A stretch of DNA of 48,506 bases from CAYJAQ01 sp964368275 (GCA_964368275.1 CAYJAQ010000004.1:1-48506), one strand, 5' to 3'. Positions 15,064-23,468 are shown, counted from the stretch's first letter. Notes: generated by a model from the letters alone, not told the origin. Numbers and translations are program-made.

Positions 15064-16545
15064 ATGAAGACAACATTTTCAGATTTCAGTAAATATACTG
15101 ATCAAGAAACATTTAAGAAAATTGTTTATTTACCAACAATAGCTGAATTGTGGCAAAAAGCAGTTAATGATAATGCTCAAGAATATGCTTTTTATTATCA
15201 AGATGAAGTAATTACTTATGAACAAGCTGAGAATGATGTTGCTAAACTACGCTTTCAACTAGCAAAATTAAAGTTAGCAAAAAGGGCTCATATTGGCATA
15301 CTATTAAAGAATGATTATAGTTTTGTCAAGAGTTTCTTAGCAGTAACTACTTTAGGTTATGTTGCGGTTTTACTTCCATATCAAACGCCTAAAGAAGATA
15401 TTCAATATAATGTAGCGTTTTGCGACATTGAAAAACTAATTTACGATAATTCGTCATTAGGTAAGATTAGTGAATTTTCGGCGGAATTTCTGGACAAATT
15501 GATTAATATAGATAACCTACCACTCGAAGATTATCTGCCTTGCCAAAAATGTCAAAAGACCGATCCTGCAGTTATTATTTTTGCTCACGGGACGGGTGTT
15601 TCATGTCAAGCAACTTTGCTAAATCACGGTGCTGTAACAAGAGGAGTAGTGAATGGCTGCCTAGGTTATCACGATGTTTTTAAACAACGCTATCTTTCAG
15701 TAATTCCTCTAACTCATGTTTTTGGGTTAATTAGGAATTTATTAACTAGTATTTATACCGGTTCAACTTTGGGTTTCTGTCCTGACGTGATGCGACTTTT
15801 CCGAGTTATGAAAACATTTAAACCAACAATTTTGGTTATTGTACCTGAACTTGCTAAAATGATTCTCACGGTAATTAAACAAAGAGGTATTGATAATGTT
15901 GGCGGCGAATTGAAAAACATTATTTGTGGTGGAGCCGAAGTTGGTGAAGAACTACCCAAAGCATATAAAGAATTTGATATTGAAATTTTCCCTGGTTACG
16001 GTTTGACTGAAGCTGCTAATATGGTTAGTGGTAATCCTAACAGTATCGACTATCCCCTTTCGGTTGGTCTTCCTTTTCCAGAACAAGAGTTGAAGATAGT
16101 GAATGATGAACTTTTGATAAAAGGTGATAACGTGATGGATGGTTATTATAACGATTCTGATGCTACCAATAAAGTGCTAGTAGACGGTTGGTTAAAAACT
16201 GGTGATTTAGCACGCTTTGATGAATTAGGTCAACTCTATATTATTGGCCGAAAGAAGAATATTATTATTTTTGGTAATGGTGAAAATATTGCGCCAACAG
16301 CATTAGAGCATCTCATAAATAAAGATGACGCAGTGAGAGATTCGCTAGTATATGCTAGCACCAGTGCTTTAGGTGTCGCAACCATAGTTGCCGAAGTGTT
16401 AATGAATGAAGTCTATCTACATAAACAAAATGTACTAGACAAAGAAGCTTACTTTGAAAATTTACTAAATGAAGTAAATAAGAAATTGCCTACTTATGCT
16501 AGAATTAGCCAAATAATAATTCGTACAAATGATTTTTCTCGCTGA
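15064..16545 (+). CDS. ANL-superfamily ligase homolog with degraded catalytic motifs
   Basis: A 493-residue relative of acyl-AMP ligases. The A5 motif (GYGLTEAAN), A7 (WLKTGDLAR) and the hinge region (GRKKNIIIFGNGENIAP) are well kept. The P-loop, normally S/T-rich with a terminal PK, is here AHGTGVSCQ (174-182), with the lysine replaced by Gln and the proline lost. The protein also ends at IIIRTNDFSR, just where the A10 segment with the catalytic lysine (PKTxxGKI type) would start. It is therefore either a non-catalytic partner, a thioester-forming half enzyme or an enzyme with altered chemistry. The free ACP gene follows 34 bases later, so it may work with that ACP. Not an obvious pseudogene: the frame is intact. 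Confidence 0.8.
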   Translation: MKTTFSDFSKYTDQETFKKIVYLPTIAELWQKAVNDNAQEYAFYYQDEVITYEQAENDVAKLRFQLAKLKLAKRAHIGILLKNDYSFVKSFLAVTTLGYVAVLLPYQTPKEDIQYNVAFCDIEKLIYDNSSLGKISEFSAEFLDKLINIDNLPLEDYLPCQKCQKTDPAVIIFAHGTGVSCQATLLNHGAVTRGVVNGCLGYHDVFKQRYLSVIPLTHVFGLIRNLLTSIYTGSTLGFCPDVMRLFRVMKTFKPTILVIVPELAKMILTVIKQRGIDNVGGELKNIICGGAEVGEELPKAYKEFDIEIFPGYGLTEAANMVSGNPNSIDYPLSVGLPFPEQELKIVNDELLIKGDNVMDGYYNDSDATNKVLVDGWLKTGDLARFDELGQLYIIGRKKNIIIFGNGENIAPTALEHLINKDDAVRDSLVYASTSALGVATIVAEVLMNEVYLHKQNVLDKEAYFENLLNEVNKKLPTYARISQIIIRTNDFSR

Positions 16546-16579
16546 ATGATTTAGATTCGCGAGATGAGATGAGGACAAT

Positions 16580-16816
16580 ATGATATTTAATAAACTAAAA
16601 GAAATATTTATTGAGATGTTGGGCAGTGCTAATGTCCCTACTGTAATCACCGAAGATTCAACATTATTTAGTGATTTGGGATTTACATCAGTTACAATGC
16701 TGTACATGGCGATGGCGATTGAAGAAACTTTTAATATTGAAATTGATAATTTTGAGGTTAACCAATTTTGCACTGTCCGTGATGTCTGTAGCTATATTGA
16801 AAATGCCCAAAAATAA
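16580..16816 (+). CDS. acyl carrier protein
   Basis: A 78-residue stand-alone carrier protein. The attachment serine is S37 in DLGFTSVTML, with Phe-Thr in place of the usual Asp-Ser, so it differs from the housekeeping AcpP (DSLD). Helices before and after (LKEIFIEMLG and IEETFNIEID) have the expected acidic character. Presumably it carries the acyl group made or held by one of the two ligases and donates it to the PlsC-type enzymes. It overlaps the next gene's upstream ATG in a TAATG junction; the phosphopantetheinyl transferase that should activate it is encoded immediately downstream. Confidence 0.85.
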   Translation: MIFNKLKEIFIEMLGSANVPTVITEDSTLFSDLGFTSVTMLYMAMAIEETFNIEIDNFEVNQFCTVRDVCSYIENAQK

Positions 16817-16827
16817 TGGGGTTTATA

Positions 16828-17499
16828 ATGGATAAAATTAAAATTTTAATTGCTGATGTTTCGGAATTGTCTATCGACGATGCTAAACATTTTGAATATG
16901 TCTCTGCTGATGTTCTAGAACGTCTCACTGATTATCAAATTGAACTTGATCAAAAACGCACATTAGGGGCAGAACTCTTGTTAATCAGAGCTCTTAAGGA
17001 TGACAAAAATATAATTAAAAGCAGAATTAATTATCAATATAATGAGTATAAGAAGCCATTTCTAAAAGATTTTCCCTCTTATCACTTCAATAAAAGTCAT
17101 AGTGGGGTTTATGCCGGTGTTACGCTTGCTGAAATTGAAGTAGGTTTAGACATCGAACAGATTCGCCCGATTAACCGAAAGATAATTCACAAAACGATGA
17201 ATTCTCTTGATGCAAAAAAATGCGAAGTGATGAATGATCAAGAATTTGCAGATTATTTTTTCCATGATTGGACAATAAAAGAGAGTTATCTTAAAACTTT
17301 AGGGGTAGGTATCACAAAGGACTTACGTCAAGTGATTATTGATTATACTAATAAAACTGTTTGTATGGAAGGCTACAAAGTAGGAAATTTTCATTCATTA
17401 AAAATTGCGGATTTCTATTACTTAGCTGTGACTTATTTTGGTGATAAACGTGATTACACTATTTTTGAAGTAAGTCTAACACAGCCTAGATTTCATTAG
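16828..17499 (+). CDS. Sfp-type 4'-phosphopantetheinyl transferase
   Basis: This protein of about 223 residues installs the phosphopantetheine arm from CoA on carrier serines. Sfp-family motifs are present: the magnesium-binding GLDIEQI (D108, E110) and WTIKESYLKTLGVGI (W148, K151, E152, K156), preceded by FNKSHS as the third conserved block. An ATG at 16816 overlaps the ACP stop. The ATG at 16828 has GGGG at the right distance and is preferred. A dedicated transferase inside the operon suggests the two carrier domains here are not served by the housekeeping AcpS. It ends the acyl block; the next gene follows after 11 bases. Confidence 0.85.
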   Translation: MDKIKILIADVSELSIDDAKHFEYVSADVLERLTDYQIELDQKRTLGAELLLIRALKDDKNIIKSRINYQYNEYKKPFLKDFPSYHFNKSHSGVYAGVTLAEIEVGLDIEQIRPINRKIIHKTMNSLDAKKCEVMNDQEFADYFFHDWTIKESYLKTLGVGITKDLRQVIIDYTNKTVCMEGYKVGNFHSLKIADFYYLAVTYFGDKRDYTIFEVSLTQPRFH

Positions 17500-17510
17500 T
17501 GGAGGTAAAT

Positions 17511-17960
17511 ATGACTAATTATGCTCAAATAAAGCAACAACTTTATGCCCTAACAGAAGGAGTTGATAACTCGATTAGTAATTATGCTAATACAGCAGCT
17601 TTGCTTTTTAATGAACTTGCTGATGTTAGTTGGGTAGGCTTTTATTTTGTTGATGATGATGAGTTAATATTAGGACCCTTTCAAGGCTTACCTGCTTGTG
17701 TTAGAATTAAGAAAGGCCATGGTGTATGTGGTGAAGCATGGGTAAAAGGGCAGACCTTAGTCATTCCAAATGTTTGCGAATATGCCAATCATATTGCTTG
17801 TGATAGCCGTTCAATGGCCGAGATTGTAATTCCAATTAGAAAGAAAAATGCGATTGTTGGGGTAATGGATATTGATAGTTATCAAGAGAAGCGTTTTACA
17901 AGTGTTGATCAAAAAGGACTAGAATCATTAGTCGAAGTCATTGAGAACTTTATCAAGTAG
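17511..17960 (+). CDS. msrC: free methionine-(R)-sulfoxide reductase (GAF-type)
   Basis: A 149-residue GAF-domain enzyme that reduces free L-methionine-(R)-S-oxide with thioredoxin-supplied electrons. The three family cysteines are all present with the right spacing: C63 (GLPAC), C73 (GHGVCGEAW) and C97 (HIACDSRS), matching the 10- and 24-residue intervals of the E. coli enzyme. WVGFYFVDDDELILGPFQG is the family's opening. The start is ATG 17511 behind GGAGG; the frame stays open further upstream, into the end of the previous gene. It appears to be co-transcribed with the acyl operon only by position; there is no evident functional tie. A terminator follows. Confidence 0.92.
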   Translation: MTNYAQIKQQLYALTEGVDNSISNYANTAALLFNELADVSWVGFYFVDDDELILGPFQGLPACVRIKKGHGVCGEAWVKGQTLVIPNVCEYANHIACDSRSMAEIVIPIRKKNAIVGVMDIDSYQEKRFTSVDQKGLESLVEVIENFIK

Positions 17961-17967
17961 TTAATAG

Positions 17968-17995
17968 GCAAAGTGCAAAGCACTTTCCTTTTTTC
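17968..17995 (+). terminator. intrinsic terminator
   Basis: AAAGTGC and GCACTTT pair around AAA, followed by CCTTTTTT. It closes the operon beginning at 11771. Confidence 0.75.
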
Positions 17996-18076
17996 ATTTA
18001 ACAAGCAAGAAAAATTGTTATTAAAAAGCATTTATTAAAAAATAATGATATAATATGCCAAAAGGAGACATTGATA

Positions 18077-20401
18077 ATGGAAAAAATGATTAAGAATAGC
18101 CGTTTTGCTCATAAAGAGATATTGGCTGATATAAATGATGATGCAAATACAAGATGGTTAAATAAGCCAGTCCTATCTACCAAGGACATTTATAATGGAG
18201 ATACTTTAGAAGGTGTAATTGGTCCAAAAGATGGTTCCATGACTCTTTCTAATAAATTCGCAAATTTTGGTAATAGTAGTTTATTAATTACCGCGAACAC
18301 TCAAGTTGAGAATGTTTTTCCACGTCCTGCCTGCGGAGTTACTTTTCAATTGCCTCATGTAGACTATTCGGAATATAACCGATTAAGTGCTTGGGTTTAT
18401 ATTGAATCTGTTGGCCATCAAAATTTCTATTTTCATTTTTCGTTTGGCAATAATGGTGCTGAAGAAAATCATGCTCCTAGTTTAGTACCAAATGAATGGA
18501 ATCATGTGGTCTGGGAAGTGTCCCATATTAAACGCAATGATGTTACTAAGTTAAGTGTTACCCCTTTCTTAATGGGATGTCCACCAGAAGGATTACCAGA
18601 ATTAAAAGTTTATATTCATAATATTCGCGCAGAACTGGTTAAACAAGATCATGATAAAGGTTGGCAATTAGATGATCGTATTGCGTATTGCCATACAGGT
18701 TACTTTAATAATGCTAAAAAAGTGGCATTAGTTGCGAGTACTCCCAATAAATCTTTTCAAGTATACAATTATAAAGAAGAATTGGTGTATGAAGGGCTTG
18801 TTAAAGGATGTAATTCTAGTCTAGGCTCCTTTTATGAACTTGATTTTTCTAGTTTGACAACTACTGGTGAGTATTATTTAAAGATTGATGAACGCAAGAC
18901 ACCGATGTTTGCAATTAATGATATGCCATACTTATCATCTATTTGGAAAAGTATGAATTTTTTACGAATGTTGCGCTGCGGCGAAGAAGTAGTTAATGTC
19001 CATAGTGCGTGTCATTTAAATTGCCGAACAGTTCATCCAAATGGTAGCAGTGTTCCCAATCATGGTGGTTGGCACGATGCTGGTGATGTTTCGCAGTTTG
19101 AAATTTGTACTGCTGAAATGGCTCAAGCAATTTTAGAACTAGCAGAGAAATATCAATATACTGATACCGATTTATATGAACGCTTGCTTGAAGAGGCTAA
19201 AGTTGGTATCAACTGGCTTTTACAAACACGCTTTGGTGATGGTTCACGAGCTTGTGCTGTAAGTTATTCGATTTGGCGCAGTAATGTTTTAAAACCAGAT
19301 AATAAGAGTGTCTTAATTAGTCAAGCGGAAAATGGTCCTTTTGAAAACTTATGTTCTGCTGCGGCACTTAGTGTTGCTGCCCAGATGTATAAAGAAAGTG
19401 ATGCGGTATTTGCTAAATGGTGTGCTAGAAGTGCTGTGGAAGATTATCAATTTGGAGTTGATGGTTATAAAAAAGGGATATATACAAAACGTTGGGGCAC
19501 CAATGTTGATGCTCAAGTAGTTGGTTGTGCTTGCATGACAGCTTGTGAATTATATTTACTTACTTGTGACAATAAATACATTAATGAAGCTTGCAATTTT
19601 GCAAATATCATCTTAGCTTGTCAACAGTCTGAATATCCAAGTTGGGATATTCCAGTACGAGGTTATTTTTATGAGGACCCTGCACATACTAGTATCTTAA
19701 CTTATGAACATCGTGGCCATGAACAGACACCGATTCAAGGCTTAGCACGTTTACTAGAAATTATGCCTAATCATAATGATGCAGAAAAATGGCGCCATGG
19801 TTTAGAATTATATGCTGAATACGTGATATGGTCAATTGATAAAGCACGACCATACAACCTTTTACCAGCACATATTTACGAAGTTGATAAACTAAATGCT
19901 GAAAGATTTACAATACCAGCGACTCATGGAACAATAGAAGAAGGCATGGCAAATTTAAAACAACAAGCGATGCATGGAATCAAGTTAAATGAAGGAGTTT
20001 ATTTGCGATTATTCCCGATAGCTGTTCAAAGAAGAGGTTATCATGCAACATTATTAAGTAAAGTTAAAGCTGTAACAATGATTGCCAAGGTTTTAGATAA
20101 AACAGAATTAGGGCAAATAGCGATTGATCAGTTAGAATGGATTTTCGGTAAAAATCCATTTGCTTCTTCAACTATGTATGGTGAGGGACACAACTTCCAT
20201 CCACTTTATGTTGCCTTTTCACGCCAAATGGTTGGTGCATTACCTGTTGGTATTAAGACATTGGGCGATGATGATGAACCATTCTGGCCCACAATTAATA
20301 ATGCTGTGTTCAAAGAAATTTGGGGTCATACAACGGGTAAATATCTTTGGGTCTTAGCAGACTTAGTTGAAATAGTTAATAAAAAATCACAGAAGATGTG
20401 A
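18077..20401 (+). CDS. GH9 glycoside hydrolase, apparently intracellular
   Basis: A 774-residue enzyme. Residues about 45-195 look like a carbohydrate-binding jelly roll (NRLSAWVYIESVGHQNFYF). Residues 200-290 are the immunoglobulin-like domain found before GH9 catalytic domains (STPNKSFQVYNYKEELVYEG). The catalytic (alpha/alpha)6 barrel follows, with GGWHDAGD carrying D334 and D337 (nucleophile-activating aspartates) and, near the end, NPFASSTMYGEG and the acid Glu at E747 (FKEIWGHTTGKYLW). GH9 enzymes cut beta-1,4-glucans or remove sugars from oligosaccharides. There is no signal peptide, so it probably acts on imported oligosaccharides. Start: ATG 18077 has AAAGGAG at a good distance; TTG 18071 is too close. 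The stop codon lies inside a terminator stem. Confidence 0.85.
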   Translation: MEKMIKNSRFAHKEILADINDDANTRWLNKPVLSTKDIYNGDTLEGVIGPKDGSMTLSNKFANFGNSSLLITANTQVENVFPRPACGVTFQLPHVDYSEYNRLSAWVYIESVGHQNFYFHFSFGNNGAEENHAPSLVPNEWNHVVWEVSHIKRNDVTKLSVTPFLMGCPPEGLPELKVYIHNIRAELVKQDHDKGWQLDDRIAYCHTGYFNNAKKVALVASTPNKSFQVYNYKEELVYEGLVKGCNSSLGSFYELDFSSLTTTGEYYLKIDERKTPMFAINDMPYLSSIWKSMNFLRMLRCGEEVVNVHSACHLNCRTVHPNGSSVPNHGGWHDAGDVSQFEICTAEMAQAILELAEKYQYTDTDLYERLLEEAKVGINWLLQTRFGDGSRACAVSYSIWRSNVLKPDNKSVLISQAENGPFENLCSAAALSVAAQMYKESDAVFAKWCARSAVEDYQFGVDGYKKGIYTKRWGTNVDAQVVGCACMTACELYLLTCDNKYINEACNFANIILACQQSEYPSWDIPVRGYFYEDPAHTSILTYEHRGHEQTPIQGLARLLEIMPNHNDAEKWRHGLELYAEYVIWSIDKARPYNLLPAHIYEVDKLNAERFTIPATHGTIEEGMANLKQQAMHGIKLNEGVYLRLFPIAVQRRGYHATLLSKVKAVTMIAKVLDKTELGQIAIDQLEWIFGKNPFASSTMYGEGHNFHPLYVAFSRQMVGALPVGIKTLGDDDEPFWPTINNAVFKEIWGHTTGKYLWVLADLVEIVNKKSQKM

Positions 20402-20412
20402 TTTTTTACTTT
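20381..20412 (+). terminator. terminator overlapping the GH9 stop codon
   Basis: AAAAATCACA and TGTGATTTTT pair around GAAGA, then a T-run. The stem includes the last codons and TGA of the GH9 gene. Confidence 0.75.
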
Positions 20413-20466
20413 TTTTCTTTCAAATTTGCAAAAATATGCTATAATATGCTATCCAAGGAGTTTATT

Positions 20467-20997
20467 ATGATTAGATTAGCAATAATGATTGATTTAAAAG
20501 GGATTATGAAGTGTATAAATGACGCTAAGGAATTATTTAGATCTGTTAAGTCTGATCAGTGGCAAGCACCTACTGGCTATCCTGATGAGAATAATATTAG
20601 TGATGATATTGTCAATCAAAGAATGTATGTTTTTGAAGATGATAACATAATTAAAGGGTGTATGGCTGTTTTAAGAACTCCTGAACCAACCTATTTAAAT
20701 ATCTATGAAGGGGCTTGGTTAAACAGTGACGAATATTGGACAGTTCATCGGATTGCTGTTAACAAAAAATATTATCACCAAGAGGTTGCTACAGAGATGA
20801 TGAAATTTGTAGAAGTTGAAGCAGCAAGAAATCAAGTTTTTAATATTAAAATTGATACTAAAATTGAGAATAAGAATATGCGAGGGTTAGCAGATAAGCT
20901 AGGATACGTTTATTGTGGCATAATTTATCTTTGCAAGAATGACTTAGATCCTAAACGCCTTGCTTATCAAAAAGTAATTGAAAAAGAAGGAAAATAA
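20467..20997 (+). CDS. GNAT-family N-acetyltransferase
   Basis: A 176-residue acetyltransferase. The acetyl-CoA-binding region is degenerate but recognisable: WTVHRIAVNKKYYHQEVATEMMKFVEVEA (beta4 then the alpha3 pyrophosphate loop, with QEVATEM in place of the usual QGxGxG/A), followed by IKIDTKIENKNMRGLADKLGYVYCG, the strand-helix pair typical of GNAT C-terminal halves. The start is ATG 20467 with AAGGAG seven bases upstream; the longer frame runs through the TATAAT at 20440. The substrate is unknown. It is followed after one base by a membrane protein gene, so the two are co-transcribed. Confidence 0.75.
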   Translation: MIRLAIMIDLKGIMKCINDAKELFRSVKSDQWQAPTGYPDENNISDDIVNQRMYVFEDDNIIKGCMAVLRTPEPTYLNIYEGAWLNSDEYWTVHRIAVNKKYYHQEVATEMMKFVEVEAARNQVFNIKIDTKIENKNMRGLADKLGYVYCGIIYLCKNDLDPKRLAYQKVIEKEGK

Positions 20998-20998
20998 A

Positions 20999-21706
20999 AT
21001 GAAATCTTTTAAAGTCATGAAAATAGTTTTTGGTATATTGGGAATCGCTTTTTTAGTTGCTGCGATTGTTGTTACGTTCACCTATAGCAAAATAAAGCAA
21101 ACTTATCAAAAAGTAGATGCTGTTGTTATCTATAGTAATACTGATACTGATTATGATTATACTGTTGTTGAATATAAGTATCGGGGCATATCATATGAAG
21201 GTAGAATAAATTATAGTTCGTTTAATATCAGAGAAGGCGATACAATTACGGTTATGGTTGACCCCGAGGATGCCCGTCAAGTAAAGTACCGGGGAACATA
21301 TGTAATGCTAATCATTATGTTTAGTGCTATGGGTACTTCATTTTGTTTAGTTCCGATTATTATGAATATCGTTTTAAAGAAACGTAACAAACTAAAAAAT
21401 TTTGCTCTGCGTAATGGTAGACGGATAAAAGCTATGGCTGACCAAGTTTGTGAAAATAGATTTGTTTCATATAATAATCGCCACCCATATTATCTAACAT
21501 GCCACTATAAGGATCGTTTTGGGCGCCATGATTTAAAAAGTAACAACTTCTGGGATCCCATCGACCTTCCTGAAAAAGCTGTTTTGTATGTCTATGTAAT
21601 TGATGAAAATAAGTATTATGTTGATTTGACAACAATTAGGGCATATGATGATGATGTTGATTTTGATATTTTTCAAATAGATGATTATCAAGTTGTTGAT
21701 AAGTAA
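20999..21706 (+). CDS. DUF3592-like membrane protein
   Basis: A 235-residue protein with two transmembrane segments: VFGILGIAFLVAAIVVTFTY at about 7-27 and MLIIMFSAMGTSFCLVPIIM at about 103-123. Between them is a beta-rich loop (VVIYSNTDTDYDYTVVEYKY, then YEGRINYSSF and GDTITVMVDPEDARQVKY), the pattern seen in DUF3592-type proteins where a small domain sits between two helices. A second beta-rich domain forms the C terminus. No enzyme motif is visible. AAGGAAA precedes the ATG. Function unknown. Confidence 0.6.
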   Translation: MKSFKVMKIVFGILGIAFLVAAIVVTFTYSKIKQTYQKVDAVVIYSNTDTDYDYTVVEYKYRGISYEGRINYSSFNIREGDTITVMVDPEDARQVKYRGTYVMLIIMFSAMGTSFCLVPIIMNIVLKKRNKLKNFALRNGRRIKAMADQVCENRFVSYNNRHPYYLTCHYKDRFGRHDLKSNNFWDPIDLPEKAVLYVYVIDENKYYVDLTTIRAYDDDVDFDIFQIDDYQVVDK

Positions 21707-21715
21707 TTATTTCAT

Positions 21716-21744
21716 TTGCATTTTAGATTAGATAGTAGTATGAT
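21716..21744 (+). promoter_or_regulatory. sigma-A-type promoter of the agmatinase operon
   Basis: TTGCAT (21716-21721), 17 bases, TATGAT (21739-21744), 23 bases before ATG 21768. Confidence 0.65.
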
Positions 21745-21767
21745 ATTACTCGAAAAAGGAAAGATAT

Positions 21768-22652
21768 ATGAAAAGTAATTGTTTTCGTGACCTAATAACA
21801 ACTAAATATAATGAAGCAAATGTTGTTCTAACGGGTATTCCCTATGACAAAGGGTGCTCATGTGAAAAAGGGGCTGCCGATGCACCACGGGTAATGCGTG
21901 AACTATCAAGCTTTTTACCAGCGTGTTCGATGAATGGTGATATCCTAACAAAAATAAAAATGTATGATACAGGTGATATTTTTGCTAAAGACATCCCAGA
22001 GTTAATTGAAAAATGCCACAATTTGTTTGATGATGATAAATTTCAGCTAATATTAGGTGGTGACCACTCAGCGACAATTGCAACGCAAAAAGCTTTTTTG
22101 AAGCGGACCGAAAAACACAACAAGATTCCAGCAATTATTCATATTGATGCACATCCTGATTTTTGTGCTTTCTACGATGGTAGCGCGTATTCACATGCGT
22201 GTACTAACTATCAAGCAGTTTGTAATGGCTATAAGCCAGATAATATTGTGCTGGTCGGAATAAGAGGATACGAAATACAGGAAGTAGAATACTTCTTGAA
22301 ACATCCTGAAATCACTATTTTTAATGCTAGTTCCATTAATAGAAATGGCATTGAAGAGGTAATTGCAAAAATTCTTGCCCGGTTTAATGATGATTATGAA
22401 ATCTATTTATCATATGATATTGATGCTAATGATCCTAGCTTTGCACCAGGCACTGGAACACCCGAAGCTTTTGGTTTAGCGTCTACCCAAATCCTAAAAC
22501 TGATCATGTCAGTTGTAAAAAATTTGAATATTACAGCGATGGATATCGTTGAAGTATCGCCACCACATGATAGCAATAATATGACATCATGGCTTGCGTT
22601 AAAAACTATTTATGAAGTTTTTAATGTATTAATAAATAAAAATAATTTTTAG
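21768..22652 (+). CDS. speB: agmatinase / arginase-family ureohydrolase
   Basis: A 294-residue ureohydrolase that should hydrolyse agmatine (or another guanidino compound) to putrescine and urea with two manganese ions. All six metal ligands are visible: H100 (GGDHS), D127, H129 and D131 (DAHPD), D217 and D219 (YDIDANDPS). Other family features follow: PGTGTPE, which is typical of agmatinases, and the late Glu in MDIVEVSPPHD. The gene lies 9 bases before a SpeD-fold decarboxylase gene with its own promoter upstream. If that partner decarboxylates arginine, the pair would form a complete arginine-agmatine-putrescine route. Arginase or guanidinobutyrase activity cannot be excluded from sequence. 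Confidence 0.85.
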   Translation: MKSNCFRDLITTKYNEANVVLTGIPYDKGCSCEKGAADAPRVMRELSSFLPACSMNGDILTKIKMYDTGDIFAKDIPELIEKCHNLFDDDKFQLILGGDHSATIATQKAFLKRTEKHNKIPAIIHIDAHPDFCAFYDGSAYSHACTNYQAVCNGYKPDNIVLVGIRGYEIQEVEYFLKHPEITIFNASSINRNGIEEVIAKILARFNDDYEIYLSYDIDANDPSFAPGTGTPEAFGLASTQILKLIMSVVKNLNITAMDIVEVSPPHDSNNMTSWLALKTIYEVFNVLINKNNF

Positions 22653-22661
22653 GAGAAAATT

Positions 22662-23468
22662 ATGAAACATATAACTTTAGATTGCTATGGCTCGGTTCAA
22701 CATTCACTGGATAGTATGATTTTAATTAATCAATTATTAACTAATTTAACATACCAAGTTGGGCTCAATCCAATTACCCCTCCACATATTATTCCTTACT
22801 ATTATGGAAAAGTAAAAGAAGATATTGGTATTAGTGGTTATGTGCTCTTAGAAGGTGGGCATGTTACTATCCACACTTTCCCAATGCGTGAATGCTATTT
22901 TGTTGATGTCTTTTCTACTTCTGATTACGATGAAAAGGCTATTTACAAGTTTTTCATGGAAAATCTACCATTTAATGAAAAATTGTCGAATTTCTTTATC
23001 CGCAATCGTGCTGTCCAAGCATTTGATGTTTTGCCATATGATCCTAACATCGATTTTGGCCCTCATGTAATGGGAGAGATAAAGACCCAATGTGATATTT
23101 CAATGGAACAAATGTTTGATTTCCTTGAGAAAATTGTTGTAGAAATCAACATGGATCCAATAATTAGAGCTGTCGTTGTTAAGAATGTTACCGAAAACCC
23201 AGATTATTTATCTGGTATTATCATTATTGCTCAAAGTCACATTTCTTTACATTATGAGTATGCTACTAAACGTATTTATGCTGATTTATTCTCTTGTGTA
23301 GCATTTGATTATACAGTTGTTGATAAATACTTTGAACAACTAGGTCAAATAGTTTCTAGCATTTTAGTGCCACGTGGTACAAAACATATTTATAAAGTAA
23401 AGTCAAGCGTTGATAATGCTGAATTGTTAGCCAATACAAAATGGCAACGTGTAATCAAATGTAAATAA
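22662..23468 (+). CDS. tandem SpeD-fold pyruvoyl decarboxylase (AdoMetDC homolog)
   Basis: A 268-residue protein made of two copies of the bacterial S-adenosylmethionine decarboxylase fold (usual length about 120-140). In the C-terminal half the self-cleavage site is kept as QSHISLH (191-197, pyruvoyl precursor S195) and the later Cys is present (DLFSC, C212). In the N-terminal half the same site reads EGGHVTIHTF, with T69 in place of the serine, and VDVFST with T86 in place of the Cys, so that half looks non-catalytic. It is co-transcribed with agmatinase, and no spermidine synthase is in the window. Homologs of this fold have been shown to decarboxylate arginine or ornithine, so AdoMet should not be assumed as substrate. 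Confidence 0.75.
   Translation: MKHITLDCYGSVQHSLDSMILINQLLTNLTYQVGLNPITPPHIIPYYYGKVKEDIGISGYVLLEGGHVTIHTFPMRECYFVDVFSTSDYDEKAIYKFFMENLPFNEKLSNFFIRNRAVQAFDVLPYDPNIDFGPHVMGEIKTQCDISMEQMFDFLEKIVVEINMDPIIRAVVVKNVTENPDYLSGIIIIAQSHISLHYEYATKRIYADLFSCVAFDYTVVDKYFEQLGQIVSSILVPRGTKHIYKVKSSVDNAELLANTKWQRVIKCK

Noticed and set aside
11771..17499. dlt (D-alanylation) operon or NRPS/PKS cluster
   Set aside because: There is no DltB or DltD, and no condensation, ketosynthase or thioesterase domain; PlsC-type acyltransferases are not part of those systems.
18071..18076. TTG start of the GH9 gene
   Set aside because: Only two or three bases separate it from AAAGGAG; ATG 18077 has normal spacing.
22662..23468. 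Plain assignment as S-adenosylmethionine decarboxylase (speD)
   Set aside because: The duplication, the degraded N-terminal half and pairing with agmatinase without speE make the substrate uncertain.
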